53,671 nt of DNA, from assembly GCA_003210655.1 (NCBI GenBank), contig QCUQ01000008.1, positions 1-53,671 of the forward strand, given 5' to 3'. Shown one piece after another: positions 19,662 through 29,347 of the stretch. The position numbers and the translations under genes are program-made. Source of the stretch: Prochlorococcus sp. AG-679-M10 (GTDB taxonomy: Bacteria; Cyanobacteriota; Cyanobacteriia; PCC-6307; Cyanobiaceae). Below the pieces are notes generated by a model, which ran no database searches, had not been told where the DNA came from, and worked only from the letters and a program-made list of their open reading frames with translations. The first letter of the stretch is position 1; every line of letters begins with the position of its first letter.

Positions 19662-19982
19662 TTATCCCATCGCAGCAACTGCATCCGCAACCTGCTTATT
19701 TCTTTGAATGACTTCTTCATCATTTAAAACAGTAGTTATATTCCATTCGAGGCCGAATTTTGCTCTCCATACTCCGAAATGTTCAGATATTGCCAGATGA
19801 TTATCAGCTTTGAAAGTGACAAAAACCTTTCCGGTTTCTGGAGCATGAAGTCTACTTATCAATTCAAATCCTTCAAAGTTATCCATAGGTGCCCCGGAAG
19901 CAATATATTGCTCAAACATTTTGTAACCTTCAGCCTGAGAGATTCCATTAGGAATTAATCCATGAACGTGATAGTGAGCCAT
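19662..19982 (-). CDS. DUF3303-like protein (106 aa), paralog of 11029-11337
   Basis: 106 residues, MAHYHVHGLIPNG at the start, MDNFEGFELISRLHAPETG in the middle and a hydrophobic Ala-rich end. Aligned with 11029-11337 through the FEGF and TDEE/NDEE segments. His-rich start (HYHVH) could bind metal. Probably a small dimeric alpha+beta protein. Function unknown. Confidence 0.75.
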   Translation of the reverse strand: MAHYHVHGLIPNGISQAEGYKMFEQYIASGAPMDNFEGFELISRLHAPETGKVFVTFKADNHLAISEHFGVWRAKFGLEWNITTVLNDEEVIQRNKQVADAVAAMG

Positions 19983-20143
19983 ATAAAAAAATAATTATGT
20001 AATCACTTATTTAAAACTGATAATTCAGGAAGCCTTTAATTTGTCTTTGAATTTAGATTTTTCAATGTTTATTTCTAGAAATTAATCTTTGATTTTGTAT
20101 TGCATGTACCGTTTACATATTTTTTGGTAGCTATTAATTAAAT

Positions 20144-20326
20144 ATGACATATTTTGCTGAACCCAATAATATTGAATACGATGAATGGTTTGATGAGAAT
20201 ATTGAACCTCTGGACTTGATGAATTATTCAAATGAAAAGGAATTTAGTGATTCAGTACATGAGAAGTTCTATAAGATTTCAAATCAGAATTTAACCATTG
20301 GGTCCTCTGATAATTTTAACCATTAG
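20144..20326 (+). CDS. Small acidic hypothetical protein (60 aa)
   Basis: 60 residues, very acidic (NNIEYDEWFDENIEPLDLMN). The frame is clean, but composition alone gives modest support. No family recognised. Confidence 0.45.
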   Translation: MTYFAEPNNIEYDEWFDENIEPLDLMNYSNEKEFSDSVHEKFYKISNQNLTIGSSDNFNH

Positions 20327-20412
20327 AATAATTAAATTTTGTCCTACTTAAATATTCAATAGTTTGAATATTATTTGTTTATGATCATTATAAGATTTTT
20401 AGTTCTTACAAA

Positions 20413-20583
20413 ATGTATAGGATTTATCTTGCTGAAACTATAGTCTATGGTCTTGGTTCTGAAGATCCTTAAAAGTTGGTTTATTACAACAAAAATAAAA
20501 AAGAAATGGATGATATTAAATAAGGACTCAGTAAAAAAGGGATACCCCTTAAATGGAATGTCCTAGAGGGAATAGATCAATGA
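20413..20583 (+). pseudogene. Decayed small gene with two in-frame stops
   Basis: One 57-codon frame reads MYRIYLAETIVYGLGSEDP, stop, KLVYYNKNKKEMDDIK, stop, GLSKKGIPLKWNVLEG and a final stop. The three segments look like one protein of normal composition broken by two TAA codons. The stretch 20327-20679 holds nothing else that I can support. Confidence 0.35.
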
Positions 20584-20679
20584 GTTTGAATATTTTCTTA
20601 TGAATAGATGGGAGTCTTATGCTTATTGGATTACCTTTACTGATGATCCTCCAAGGCAAAAGAAGATCGCCTTAAATTA

Positions 20680-21462
20680 TCACTTAACAGCGAAAGTTAC
20701 TCCCATTACGGCTGTAATATCTTTCTTGATAGTAGAAGTGTCATAAGATCCCCAGCTGCTCACCCTCGTGGAATTTGGAACTGTTATCTGAAAGACTCCA
20801 GTATTTACTGTCTTTAAGCCACCAACTTCTGAACCTGCCTGCAAAGCAATTGCCTCAGCTCTTACTCTTGCATCTTTCGCCGCCTTAGCGAGCATATCAA
20901 CTCTTTTATCAGCAAGCTTTGAATAGGTAAATTGAGGGCGACTTGGTTTTACTCTTACTCCTTTGCCAAGTAATTCTGTTATCTGACTATGAGTCTTCTG
21001 GATGTTATAAACATCCCTACTTTCAATTTCAATATTCTGATAAGTGATCCATTCAGTTCTAATGATTTCATTAGTCTTTGGATGCTTAGTTTTATATTCG
21101 CTAATACTTGCAGGCCCAAGATAAACGTCTTGCTTCACGCTGTCCTCAATTCCTTTAGCGTTTAGAAATTCCATTGTCTTATTTATAGACTGTTTATGTT
21201 TGGTAAATGAGTCAATCTGAGTTTTACCTGAAGTCTTTACCTGGACTGACCATTTTGCTATATCACTTTCAAAGCTCTCTGTACTTGCACCAGTAACAGT
21301 GATCGTATTCTCCACAGTCCCGAAGCCTCTAACAAGAACTGTTGATGCGCCTATAAAACCCCCAAGAGACAAAACTGCCATTGCAAATACGAGTGGCGGG
21401 GTACGGCGAATAATACTCAGAGAATCGCCTGGAAGCGAACTGAGATATTTAATGATTTTCAT
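20680..21462 (-). CDS. SIMPL-domain (DUF541) protein
   Basis: 260 residues with an N-terminal membrane anchor or signal (about residues 22-44, PPLVFAMAVLSLGGFIGAS). The rest fits the SIMPL/DUF541 family: ITVTGASTESFESDIAKWSV early, the conserved ARVRAEAIALQAGSEVGGLK late, and a final strand MGVTFAVK. Family members are extracytoplasmic and form oligomers; their function is poorly known. It is the last clear protein gene before the tRNA cluster. Confidence 0.85.
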   Translation of the reverse strand: MKIIKYLSSLPGDSLSIIRRTPPLVFAMAVLSLGGFIGASTVLVRGFGTVENTITVTGASTESFESDIAKWSVQVKTSGKTQIDSFTKHKQSINKTMEFLNAKGIEDSVKQDVYLGPASISEYKTKHPKTNEIIRTEWITYQNIEIESRDVYNIQKTHSQITELLGKGVRVKPSRPQFTYSKLADKRVDMLAKAAKDARVRAEAIALQAGSEVGGLKTVNTGVFQITVPNSTRVSSWGSYDTSTIKKDITAVMGVTFAVK

Positions 21463-21759
21463 TTTTTTTTAGTATGTGTGTAGGAACTTTTTAACAGCTG
21501 AACCGAAAGAAAAATATTAAATCCCCTGATCTCAAATCCTTCAGTTCTATTTAGCCATTAAGGGAAACATCTTAAGTTGATGTGCCAATTTTGGAGTCGG
21601 TTACTAATATTGCCAAATGAAATAATTATTAGCAAGAAGTAAGTTTGTATTATTCGTTAGCCTGAAGATAGGTTATTGAAATTCGATTATAAAGATATCG
21701 TTTGATAAAGATATTTCTACGATTATCTTTAATGCTTCTTTTAGACAGGGTTCGAGGTA

Positions 21760-21806
21760 TACCCTCGTCGAGACTTGAACCCGAGACTTTTCTCTTGCCA
21801 AAGGAA
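21760..21806 (-). pseudogene. 3' fragment of a tRNA-Thr(GGT)-like gene
   Basis: The minus-strand sequence from the anticodon arm to the 3' end (GGCAAGAG ... GGGTTCAAGTCTCGACGAGG) resembles the 3' half of the intact tRNA-Thr(GGT) 130 bases away, with scattered changes; the 5' half is missing. Such fragments are left when elements integrate at a tRNA 3' end. The interval 21463-21933 holds nothing else I can support. Confidence 0.6.
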
Positions 21807-21933
21807 GAAAGTTATTTTAATAAAAAAAATAATGTTCTAAATATCTGCTTTAATTCGTTTATATTTAGCGGTCTTAAAGTTGTTACCCTCTCTAAATTAT
21901 TTTTAAGCCATGCGGTAGTTGGCTTTAGGGCTA

Positions 21934-22005
21934 TGCCCTCGTCGAGAATTGAACTCGAGGCCTCTCCCTTACCAAGGGAGTGCTCTACCGCTGAGCTACA
22001 AGGGC
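21934..22005 (-). tRNA. tRNA-Thr(GGT)
   Basis: 72 nt on the minus strand. Acceptor GCCCTTG pairs with CGAGGGC (one G-T pair), the anticodon arm is CTCCC-TTGGTAA-GGGAG (anticodon GGT), T arm GAGTTCAATTC. CCA is not encoded. Followed rightward by tRNA-Tyr with a 9-base gap. Confidence 0.95.
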
Positions 22006-22014
22006 TGAAATAAG

Positions 22015-22096
22015 TGGGCCGGGTTGGATTTGAACCAACGTAGGCAGAGCCAGCGGATTTACAGTCCGCCCCCTTTAACCACTCGGGCACCGACCC
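22015..22096 (-). tRNA. tRNA-Tyr(GTA)
   Basis: 82 nt on the minus strand, with the long variable arm of bacterial tRNA-Tyr. Acceptor GGGTCGG pairs with CCGGCCC, anticodon arm GCGGA-CTGTAAA-TCCGC (anticodon GTA), T arm GGTTCAAATCC. It marks the start of the conserved core region. Confidence 0.95.
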
Positions 22097-22196
22097 CCAC
22101 TATTTGAACTTATCAGTTAATGGTCACTTTGTGTGAAAATGTTTTGGTTTTTTTGTTTCTTTCTAGATAGCATTTAAAAAAAAGACTTAATTGCTG

Positions 22197-22637
22197 ATGA
22201 ATATTTTATTGATAAATGGGCCAAACCTTAATCTACTTGGTATTAGAGAACCTGATATATATGGAAATAAAACCTTAAATGATATTGAAAAAGATTTAAC
22301 CAAATTTGCCAAAGAAAAAAGTATTAATCTTGAATGCTTTCAAAGTAACCATGAAGGCGAAATTGTTGATAAAATCCAAAACTCGGTTAAAACTATCCAC
22401 GGAATACTTATAAATGCTGGAGCTTTCACTCATACTTCAATTTCTATAAGAGATGCTTTAATTGGATCAAAAATTCCATTTGTAGAACTACATATCTCAA
22501 ATATTTTTAGCAGGGAAGAATTTCGAAAAGAGTCTTTTCTAACAGACAAAGCAATAGGAATAATTAGTGGATTTGGTATTACAAGTTATTTTCTTGCTCT
22601 TGAGGGAATAATTGAATTCTTAAGTAGCGATAAGTAA
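22197..22637 (+). CDS. aroQ: 3-dehydroquinate dehydratase, type II
   Basis: About 146 residues starting at ATG 22197 ([15 protein letters not shown]); two upstream in-frame codons (TTG, CTG) are less likely starts. The catalytic N-terminal loop NGPNLNLLG, the Tyr in [13 protein letters not shown] and ELHISN...REEFR are all present. It catalyses the third step of the shikimate pathway. The stop abuts the ATG of the miaE-like gene, so the genes rightward form a run. Confidence 0.95.
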   Translation: MNILLINGPNLNLLGIREPDIYGNKTLNDIEKDLTKFAKEKSINLECFQSNHEGEIVDKIQNSVKTIHGILINAGAFTHTSISIRDALIGSKIPFVELHISNIFSREEFRKESFLTDKAIGIISGFGITSYFLALEGIIEFLSSDK

Positions 22638-23246
22638 ATGATAGTAGATTTTAAAAGGCCATCTTCTAATATTAAATATTTATCCTCATTATCCTCAAAA
22701 GATTGGCTAGAGCAAGCTTTATCTAATCCAATAGAGATACTTATTGATCATGCTCATTGTGAAAGAAAAGCTGCTGGAGTTGCAATTCAATTAATGTTTA
22801 GATATCCATCTGAACCAGATCTGGCAGAATTCTTGAGTCCTATAGCAAGGGAAGAGTTAGAACATTTTGAAAAAATATTATTTTTATTAAAGGATCTTGG
22901 TCACTCGCTTAAAACTCTAAAGCCTCCCCCATATGGAGCCGAATTAGGTAAATGTGTTAGAAAGGAGGAACCTTATAGAATGTTAGACAGTTTCTTAATA
23001 GCAGGACTTATTGAAGCAAGAAGTCATGAAAGATTGAGTTTACTAGCATTGAATTCTGAGCACAAATCTTTCAAATTACTTTATGAGTCTTTGCTTGAAA
23101 GTGAAGCGAGACATTTTGGAATTTATTGGAAACTAGCACAGACTAAATTCTCTAAAAATGAAACTAACAAAAGATTAAAGGAATTATCCAATATTGAATC
23201 GGAGATTTTGTCCCAAACTTTTGCTTTGCCAAGAATTCATAGTTAA
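22638..23246 (+). CDS. miaE: MiaE-type tRNA (ms2io6A37) hydroxylase
   Basis: 202 residues of a ferritin-like di-iron protein. Ligand motifs are visible: HAHCERKAAG (about 39-48), REELEHFE (about 75-82), EARSHERL and ESEARHFGIY. MiaE hydroxylates the isopentenyl side chain of ms2i6A37 in tRNA. Adjacent to aroQ with no gap. Confidence 0.9.
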   Translation: MIVDFKRPSSNIKYLSSLSSKDWLEQALSNPIEILIDHAHCERKAAGVAIQLMFRYPSEPDLAEFLSPIAREELEHFEKILFLLKDLGHSLKTLKPPPYGAELGKCVRKEEPYRMLDSFLIAGLIEARSHERLSLLALNSEHKSFKLLYESLLESEARHFGIYWKLAQTKFSKNETNKRLKELSNIESEILSQTFALPRIHS

Positions 23247-23266
23247 ATGAATTTTATTATTAATTT

Positions 23267-24022
23267 ATGGTAATTAAAAAAACTCTAAAAAATGTGCTTG
23301 GTTTTAAAAGTGATCTTGCATCATTAACAGTAGTTGGTGTTGGTCCTGGAGATAGTTCTTTACTAACTATTGCTGCAGTCCAAGCAATTAAAAAAGCAAA
23401 ACTTATAGTTTTCCCAATTTCGAGTGATGATAGAAAGAGTTCATCTGCGGAAATAGTCAAAAAATATATCAAATTCAAGAGAAAAATACCCATCATTTTT
23501 CCAATGGCAAGGCAAGATTATGATCCAGATCAAATCTGGTCTAGTGCTGTGGATATAATTGTTAAATCGATTAGAAATAACGAATCTGTTGCTTTACTTT
23601 GTCTTGGAGATCCTTCACTGTATGCAAGCTCCTCAAATATTCTGAGAATAATAAATAATAATTATCCTAAAATAATCACAAGGACTATACCAGGGATATC
23701 ATCTATCTCAGCAGCAGCAGCTTTAAGTAATTTTGATTTAGTGAAGAAAGGCGAGACTTTGATAATAAAAGAATGTCCCTCTTCTAAATCAGAATTAACA
23801 GCTCTTATTATTCAGACTAAAGTAAATAAAACAGTTTTAGCAGTAATGAAAGTTGGGAAGAGATGGAGTTCAGTTAAAGCAATTCTTGAAAAAGAGAAAA
23901 TAATTAATAAAGCTTTAATCGCTTTAAATGTAGGGATGCCTGATCAAATTATCCAATATGCTTCAAAATATAATATGGAAACAATGCCTTATTTTTCTTT
24001 GATTTTGATAAGAGCTAATTAA
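23267..24022 (+). CDS. cobI: Precorrin-2 C20-methyltransferase
   Basis: 251 residues of the SAM-dependent tetrapyrrole methylase family: VVGVGPGDSSLLT (about residues 21-33), the GDPSLYASSS loop, PGISSISAAAA and a C-terminal strand. The first motif and length match CobI/CbiL, which methylates precorrin-2 at C20 in cobalamin (pseudo-B12) synthesis. Stop and next start overlap (TAATG). Confidence 0.9.
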   Translation: MVIKKTLKNVLGFKSDLASLTVVGVGPGDSSLLTIAAVQAIKKAKLIVFPISSDDRKSSSAEIVKKYIKFKRKIPIIFPMARQDYDPDQIWSSAVDIIVKSIRNNESVALLCLGDPSLYASSSNILRIINNNYPKIITRTIPGISSISAAAALSNFDLVKKGETLIIKECPSSKSELTALIIQTKVNKTVLAVMKVGKRWSSVKAILEKEKIINKALIALNVGMPDQIIQYASKYNMETMPYFSLILIRAN

Positions 24023-24504
24023 TGAATAAGGACGATTTTCTAAAAAATGAATTTAAATGGCCGATAAGTAGGAAAATATTGTTTCTAATACTTGAAGATA
24101 AATTAAGTGATATTTTTGTATGTGAATTGGTTTGGGAAAGACTATTTTATATTAATCAACCTTCTATGGATACATGGATATCAAGTTCCTTAACTCCCTC
24201 ATATTGGTCAGAAAAATTTATAAAAGCTCCTCAAATTATTTCAGAACGATCAGCTTCAGTTCACTTGACACGATCTATACCGAAAGATTACAAACAAAAT
24301 TTAAAAAAAATTCTTAATTTTAAAGGCTATAAAATTAACGAACTCTATCCTAGAAGAACAAGAAGAGCAACTGCTGTGAATTGGTTGATCTATTGGTCTA
24401 TTGACTCGAGTTCTTCTTTAGATGATTGTTCTAAGTTACCTAAATTATCTCCCTCATCTCCTAATCCGGCAAAAGGTCATTATGGAGATCCTGAAATCAA
24501 ATAA
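24022..24504 (+). CDS. DUF1823 conserved cyanobacterial protein
   Basis: 160 residues. The segments VHLTRSIPKDYKQNLKKIL, FKGYKINELYPRRTRRATAV and NWLIYW fit the DUF1823 family, restricted to cyanobacteria and plastids. The C-terminal tail (Ser/Pro-rich, ending GDPEIK) is longer than I recall. Function unknown; it overlaps the cobI stop by one base and precedes der. Confidence 0.85.
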   Translation: MNKDDFLKNEFKWPISRKILFLILEDKLSDIFVCELVWERLFYINQPSMDTWISSSLTPSYWSEKFIKAPQIISERSASVHLTRSIPKDYKQNLKKILNFKGYKINELYPRRTRRATAVNWLIYWSIDSSSSLDDCSKLPKLSPSSPNPAKGHYGDPEIK

Positions 24505-24576
24505 ATATTTTTGTCTAGAGTAAAAGATCGTATTGAGGGTATAGTTGTAATAGATCTAATTTTCTTAGGGGAATAA

Positions 24577-25953
24577 TTGACTCTTCCATCAATAGCAATA
24601 ATCGGGAGACCTAATGTTGGGAAGTCTACTTTGGTTAATAGGTTATGCCAAAGTAATGATGCAATTGTATTTGATAAACCTGGAGTTACAAGAGATAGAA
24701 CTTATCAAAATGCTTCTTGGGCAGGGAGGGAATTCCAAGTTGTTGATACAGGAGGATTAGTTTTTGATGATGATAGTGAATTCCTTCCTGAGATTCGTAC
24801 TCAAGTATTTTTAGCATTAGAAGAGGCTTCCCTTGCTTTATTTGTAGTTGATGGAAATCAAGGGGTAACTGACGGAGATTTATCAATAGCAAAATGGCTG
24901 AGGAATTCAGCTTGTAAGACAATTGTTGCAGTAAATAAATGTGAATCTACATCTTTAGGCATTTCTTTAGCCTCTGAATTCTGGAAATTGGGTTTAGGTG
25001 AACCATATCCTGTCTCTGCTATTCATGGCTCTGGAACGGGGGATCTGTTAGACCTTGTTATTGATGGATTTCCTGAAGATTTAAATGTTAAAGATAAAGA
25101 AGATAACATAATGATGTCAATTATTGGAAGACCAAATGTCGGTAAATCTAGTTTGTTAAATGCTATTTGCGGAGAAAAAAGAGCAATAGTTAGTGATATA
25201 AGTGGGACTACAACTGATTCAATAGATACTCTTATTAAAAAAGATTCCCATCTATGGAAAATAGTCGATACAGCAGGAATAAGAAGAAAAAAAAATGTAA
25301 AATATGGGACTGAATTTTTTGGTATTAATAGAGCTTTTAAATCTATTGATAGAAGTGATGTTTGTATTTTAGTTATAGATGCTATAGATGGAGTGACTGA
25401 TCAAGATCAGAAATTAGCAGGGCGAATAGAAGAGCAAGGTAGAGCATGTGTAATTGTAGTGAATAAATGGGATCTTGTAGAGAAAAATAATTCCACAATC
25501 TATCAAGTAGAAAAAGAACTCAGATCAAAATTATATTTTTTGCATTGGTCAAAAATGATTTTTATTTCAGCTTTGACAGGTCAAAGAGTTGAAAATATTT
25601 TTGAGCATGCTCTTAGTGCTGTAAACCAACATAGAAGGAGAGTTACAACTTCAGTCTTTAATGAAGTTCTTAAGGAGGCTCTTGGATGGAAAAGTCCACC
25701 AACAAAGAGAAGCGGAAAACAAGGAAGACTTTATTATGGTACACAAGTGAAAAATCAGCCCCCCACGTTTACTCTTTTTGTAAATGACCCCAAATTATTT
25801 GGAATTACATATAGAAGATATATTGAAAAACAAATTAGATTAAATCTTGGGTTTGAAGGCTCTCCAATAATTTTACTTTGGAGAGGAAAACAGCAAAGAG
25901 ACTTAGAAAAGGAGACATCAAAAAAGAATATTAATATTATTCAAAAAAATTAA
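24577..25953 (+). CDS. der: Ribosome biogenesis GTPase Der (EngA)
   Basis: 458 residues with two tandem GTPase domains: the first P-loop GRPNVGKS at 9-16 and the second about residue 186, with DTAG and NKWD motifs, then a C-terminal KH-like domain ([14 protein letters not shown]). Start is TTG at 24577, preceded by AGGGGAA. Der is needed for maturation of the 50S subunit. Its stop overlaps the start of the EcfT-like gene (TAATG). Confidence 0.97.
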   Translation: MTLPSIAIIGRPNVGKSTLVNRLCQSNDAIVFDKPGVTRDRTYQNASWAGREFQVVDTGGLVFDDDSEFLPEIRTQVFLALEEASLALFVVDGNQGVTDGDLSIAKWLRNSACKTIVAVNKCESTSLGISLASEFWKLGLGEPYPVSAIHGSGTGDLLDLVIDGFPEDLNVKDKEDNIMMSIIGRPNVGKSSLLNAICGEKRAIVSDISGTTTDSIDTLIKKDSHLWKIVDTAGIRRKKNVKYGTEFFGINRAFKSIDRSDVCILVIDAIDGVTDQDQKLAGRIEEQGRACVIVVNKWDLVEKNNSTIYQVEKELRSKLYFLHWSKMIFISALTGQRVENIFEHALSAVNQHRRRVTTSVFNEVLKEALGWKSPPTKRSGKQGRLYYGTQVKNQPPTFTLFVNDPKLFGITYRRYIEKQIRLNLGFEGSPIILLWRGKQQRDLEKETSKKNINIIQKN

Positions 25954-26867
25954 TGAATATTCTTACTAAATTTCCTCTTGGACAATATGTTGATGGTAAT
26001 AGTAGTTGGTTAAGAATTGTCGACAGTAGATTAAAAATAATTGCAGTATTGATTTTTCTTATTACTCCAATCTGGGCAGGCCCATTGTGGAGACTAAGTT
26101 TAGTTATTTGTTTGATATTTATTACTTTTATAAGTTTGATACCCCCTAGAGTTTGGTGGCGATCAATCCTCTTTCTTTTAGGATTATCATTATTAGTTGG
26201 ATTATTATCTTTAATAGCATCTTCTGATATTCAATCTCTTGATAGCTCTTTAAGAGATCCGAATGAATTAAATTTGATGTTAGAAAGTCAGGAAAATTGG
26301 AACATTTTAGAGATTCCATTAAAGAAAATAGGATTCATAACTCTTGGGCCTTATAACTTATCTAGGAAAGCTTTTGAGTTAGGAATAAAAACTTCAACTT
26401 TAATATTTACTGTTATTCATAGTGTGAATTTGATGCTACTAACAACATTACAAGAGGATATAGTCTGGGCCCTAAGTTGGTTTATGAAACCTTTGAGAAA
26501 AGTTGGGTTACCTATTGATAAATGGCTTTTTCAATTACTGTTAGCTTTGCGCTTTATTCCTTTAGTTCAGGAAGAATTACAAAACATTATCAAATCAATA
26601 TCAGTAAGATCAATTAATCTTAGAAGTTTAGGTTTAAAGAAATCTTTTAATATTCTAATAACAATGGTTGAAAGACTTTTTTTGAATATATTCTTAAGAA
26701 TCGATCAAGGGGCAGATTCATTACTTTCTAAAAAAGAAATATCTATAAAAACCGATAGGTATAGAACTTTTGATAAAAAAAATTCTCTCACTTTTATTTT
26801 AAATTCATTATCGATATGTTTTATATGCATAGCAATTTTTCTTAGAAAACAGTATGGTGCATTATAA
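25953..26867 (+). CDS. EcfT/CbiQ-type transmembrane protein
   Basis: 304 residues with several hydrophobic spans and the coupling-helix region ALRFIPLVQEELQNIIKSIS ahead of SVRSINL, as in the EcfT/CbiQ component of energy-coupling factor vitamin and metal transporters. The ATP-binding and substrate (S) subunits are not encoded here. It is translationally coupled to der and lies before pipX. Confidence 0.85.
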   Translation: MNILTKFPLGQYVDGNSSWLRIVDSRLKIIAVLIFLITPIWAGPLWRLSLVICLIFITFISLIPPRVWWRSILFLLGLSLLVGLLSLIASSDIQSLDSSLRDPNELNLMLESQENWNILEIPLKKIGFITLGPYNLSRKAFELGIKTSTLIFTVIHSVNLMLLTTLQEDIVWALSWFMKPLRKVGLPIDKWLFQLLLALRFIPLVQEELQNIIKSISVRSINLRSLGLKKSFNILITMVERLFLNIFLRIDQGADSLLSKKEISIKTDRYRTFDKKNSLTFILNSLSICFICIAIFLRKQYGAL

Positions 26868-26884
26868 ATAAATAAAATTTTAGT

Positions 26885-27151
26885 TTGAGTTCGGAGCGTT
26901 ATTTAAATCATCCAACATTTGGAATGTTGTATCAAGTTTCTCTAGGTGTTGAGGGAAAGGATATTTATGCGACTTTGTATGCACAAAAAATGTTTTTCTT
27001 AGTCGAAGTTAAACAACGAGAAGTTTTTTTTGAAGTTATACCCTACTTAGATGCTAGAAATCAGTCTGAATTGAACTTGCAAAGAGCAAGAAGAAAAGGA
27101 TCAGAAGATTTCCCAAAATGGGAGAATTTATTTAGACAAACTTTTTTATAA
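26885..27151 (+). CDS. pipX: PII-interacting protein PipX
   Basis: 88 residues. ERYLNHPTFGMLYQ, ATLYAQKMFFLV and the C-terminal FRQTFL match PipX, the Tudor-like coactivator that shuttles between PII (GlnB) and NtcA depending on ADP and 2-oxoglutarate. Start is TTG at 26885. It is followed 3 bases later by pipY, the usual cyanobacterial order. Confidence 0.95.
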   Translation: MSSERYLNHPTFGMLYQVSLGVEGKDIYATLYAQKMFFLVEVKQREVFFEVIPYLDARNQSELNLQRARRKGSEDFPKWENLFRQTFL

Positions 27152-27154
27152 AAT

Positions 27155-27793
27155 TTGGAAATTTCAAATTACTTGCAAATTAAAAAACAATTACCTCTTA
27201 ATGTAAATTTACTTGCTGTGAGCAAGGGGTTTAGCAGTAAAGAAATCAAAGTTATGAATAATCTAGGACAAAACGATTTTGGGGAAAGTAGATTTCAAGA
27301 AGCTATTGAGAAAAAACTCTTATTAAATGATTTTAAAAATATTAGATGGCATTTCATTGGAAGAGTTCAGACTAATAAAATTAGAAAAATAGTTCAAAAT
27401 TTTGAATATATACATTCTGTAGACTCATTTGAAAAATTATTAAAAATTTCTAATGTTTCATTTGAAGAGAAGAGAAATCCAATGGTAATGTTGCAAGTCA
27501 AATTAAGTGAAGATCCAAATAAAGGAGGTTTTAATCCTGAAGGATTGTTAGAAAAATGGGACCAAATTAAGGAACTTAAAAGTATCAAAATTAAAGGCTT
27601 AATGACTATCAACCCAAAAGGTTTAAGTTCAACAGAGAATATTAAACTATTTAAAAAATGTCGATACCTTGCAGATTCACTCAAGCTTCAGGATTGTTCA
27701 ATGGGAATGTCAGGAGACTGGGAGGAGGCTGTTGAAGCAGGCTCTACTTGGTTAAGGTTAGGATCAATTATCTTTGGGAATAGAAAATATTAG
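27155..27793 (+). CDS. pipY: PLP homeostasis protein PipY (YggS/PLPBP family)
   Basis: 212 residues of the YggS/PROSC family, with Lys24 in LLAVSK as the PLP Schiff-base lysine and WHFIGRVQTNKIRKI and GMSGDWEEAVEAGSTWLRLG as family hallmarks. Start is TTG at 27155. It holds PLP and controls vitamin B6 and amino-acid balance; the link to PipX is genetic and conserved. Confidence 0.95.
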   Translation: MEISNYLQIKKQLPLNVNLLAVSKGFSSKEIKVMNNLGQNDFGESRFQEAIEKKLLLNDFKNIRWHFIGRVQTNKIRKIVQNFEYIHSVDSFEKLLKISNVSFEEKRNPMVMLQVKLSEDPNKGGFNPEGLLEKWDQIKELKSIKIKGLMTINPKGLSSTENIKLFKKCRYLADSLKLQDCSMGMSGDWEEAVEAGSTWLRLGSIIFGNRKY

Positions 27794-27951
27794 TCAGTAA
27801 TTAATTATATTTTATAAAAATCTTGTTTTTAAACTTGCAGTAAACTATAAGTAACGTTATTTAAGTATAGGTAGTTTATTCATTCATAAAAGATGGATAT
27901 CTTACTAAAGGTTTTTTAGCCTTTGTTATTAATTTCAAGAGGATTTAAAAG

Positions 27952-28527
27952 GTGTCACTTATTTCTCGATTAAAGGCAGTTGTTGCAGGAGATGATTATC
28001 TGGATGATGATTTTGATGAGTTGGAATATGGAACAGAGGATGAATTTAATGATATTAATGAATTAAAACAAAATCAAAAAAACTCGAATGCTCTTTCAAA
28101 TTCAAATCCATTTGAATTTATGAATAATAATAGGTCATCAAATGTGGTCGGAATGCCTGGCATCGCTAATTCATCTTCAGAAGTAAGCTTGATGGAGCCT
28201 AGAAGTTTTGATGAAATGCCTCAAGCAATACAGGCATTAAGAGAGAGAAAGACTGTAATTCTAAATTTGACTATGATGGATCCTGATCAAGCACAAAGAG
28301 CTGTTGATTTTGTCGCAGGAGGTACATATGCAATAGATGGTCATCAAGAAAGAGTTGGCGAAAGTATTTTTCTTTTTGCTCCTAGTTGTGTAAACGTAAC
28401 GAGTTCTTTCCCAGAGGAGGCTTCTCCCTCTAATGCTTCAAGCAAAAAGACATCTCAATATAATTTTGAAACTAATACAACTCCAGAACCAGCTTGGGGA
28501 GAATCTAAACTATCGGCTTACTCTTAA
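27952..28527 (+). CDS. sepF: Cell division protein SepF
   Basis: 191 residues: an N-terminal membrane-binding helix ([10 protein letters not shown]), an acidic, Asn/Ser-rich linker, then the conserved core [34 protein letters not shown] and FLFAPSCV. SepF (Cdv2) tethers FtsZ to the membrane. Start is GTG at 27952 with AGAGGA upstream. It precedes proC by 7 bases. Confidence 0.95.
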   Translation: MSLISRLKAVVAGDDYLDDDFDELEYGTEDEFNDINELKQNQKNSNALSNSNPFEFMNNNRSSNVVGMPGIANSSSEVSLMEPRSFDEMPQAIQALRERKTVILNLTMMDPDQAQRAVDFVAGGTYAIDGHQERVGESIFLFAPSCVNVTSSFPEEASPSNASSKKTSQYNFETNTTPEPAWGESKLSAYS

Positions 28528-28534
28528 TTAATCT

Positions 28535-29347
28535 GTGACTAGTAAAATCGCAGTCATTGGGTTTGGGAATATTGCAAAAGCTATAATAACTCCGCTATTT
28601 GATAAAAACTTACTAAATCCAAAGGATGTTTATTGTTTAGTAAATACAAAAAAAAGTTTAGAAAATATTAGAAAAAACTATAAATATGATATTAATATTT
28701 TTCAGGCAAAATCCAAAGGTTCCGAAATTATATGGGATTGCAAGGTTAAACTCCTCTCTGTAAAACCTCAGCAACTTAAAAATATAATTGAATTAGAAAA
28801 TAAAAACAACAAGAATAATTTATTGATATCTATTTTAGCAGGTGTTTCTTTAGGAAAACTTATCAAAATATTCCCAAATCATAAATGCGTTAGGGTCGTG
28901 ACTAATATTCCGATAACAATTGGCAAAGGTTTAACTGGAATTTCTTGGGGAGATGAAATAATTGAGGATCAGAAGCAGTTTATAAGAGGATTATTTGAAA
29001 ATTCTAGTAAAATTTACGAATTTCCTGAAGATTTACTCGATATTTTTTTATCAATAACATCTTCAGGACCAGCTTTAATCGCTTTAATTATTGAAGCTTT
29101 AAGTGATGGAGGTTTAAGCGGAGGATTGCAAAAAAAACTTTCTGAAGAACTTGTTATAGAGATGATTCTAGGGACAGTTAGTTTAATTAAAGAAACTAAT
29201 TTAACAACGGCTGAGCTTAAGAATATGGTGACCTCACCTGGGGGCACCACAATAGCAGCACTAAGGGTTTTAGAGAATAGGAGTTTAAGATCTGCTTTAA
29301 TTGAAGCAGTAGTTTCTGCAACTAATCGCAGTAAGGAATTTTGTTAA
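28535..29347 (+). CDS. proC: Pyrroline-5-carboxylate reductase
   Basis: 270 residues with an N-terminal NAD(P) site (IAVIGFGNIAKAI), SVKPQQL and the dimer/substrate helices SSGPALIALIIEAL and TSPGGTTIAALRVLE. It makes proline from pyrroline-5-carboxylate. Start is GTG at 28535. Its 3' end overlaps the convergent glycosyltransferase gene by 4 bases. Confidence 0.96.
   Translation: MTSKIAVIGFGNIAKAIITPLFDKNLLNPKDVYCLVNTKKSLENIRKNYKYDINIFQAKSKGSEIIWDCKVKLLSVKPQQLKNIIELENKNNKNNLLISILAGVSLGKLIKIFPNHKCVRVVTNIPITIGKGLTGISWGDEIIEDQKQFIRGLFENSSKIYEFPEDLLDIFLSITSSGPALIALIIEALSDGGLSGGLQKKLSEELVIEMILGTVSLIKETNLTTAELKNMVTSPGGTTIAALRVLENRSLRSALIEAVVSATNRSKEFC

Noticed and set aside
21702-22090. Frames of 92-103 codons across the tRNA cluster
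   Set aside because: They run through tRNA-Thr, the tRNA fragment and tRNA-Tyr on both strands and are shadows of RNA genes.
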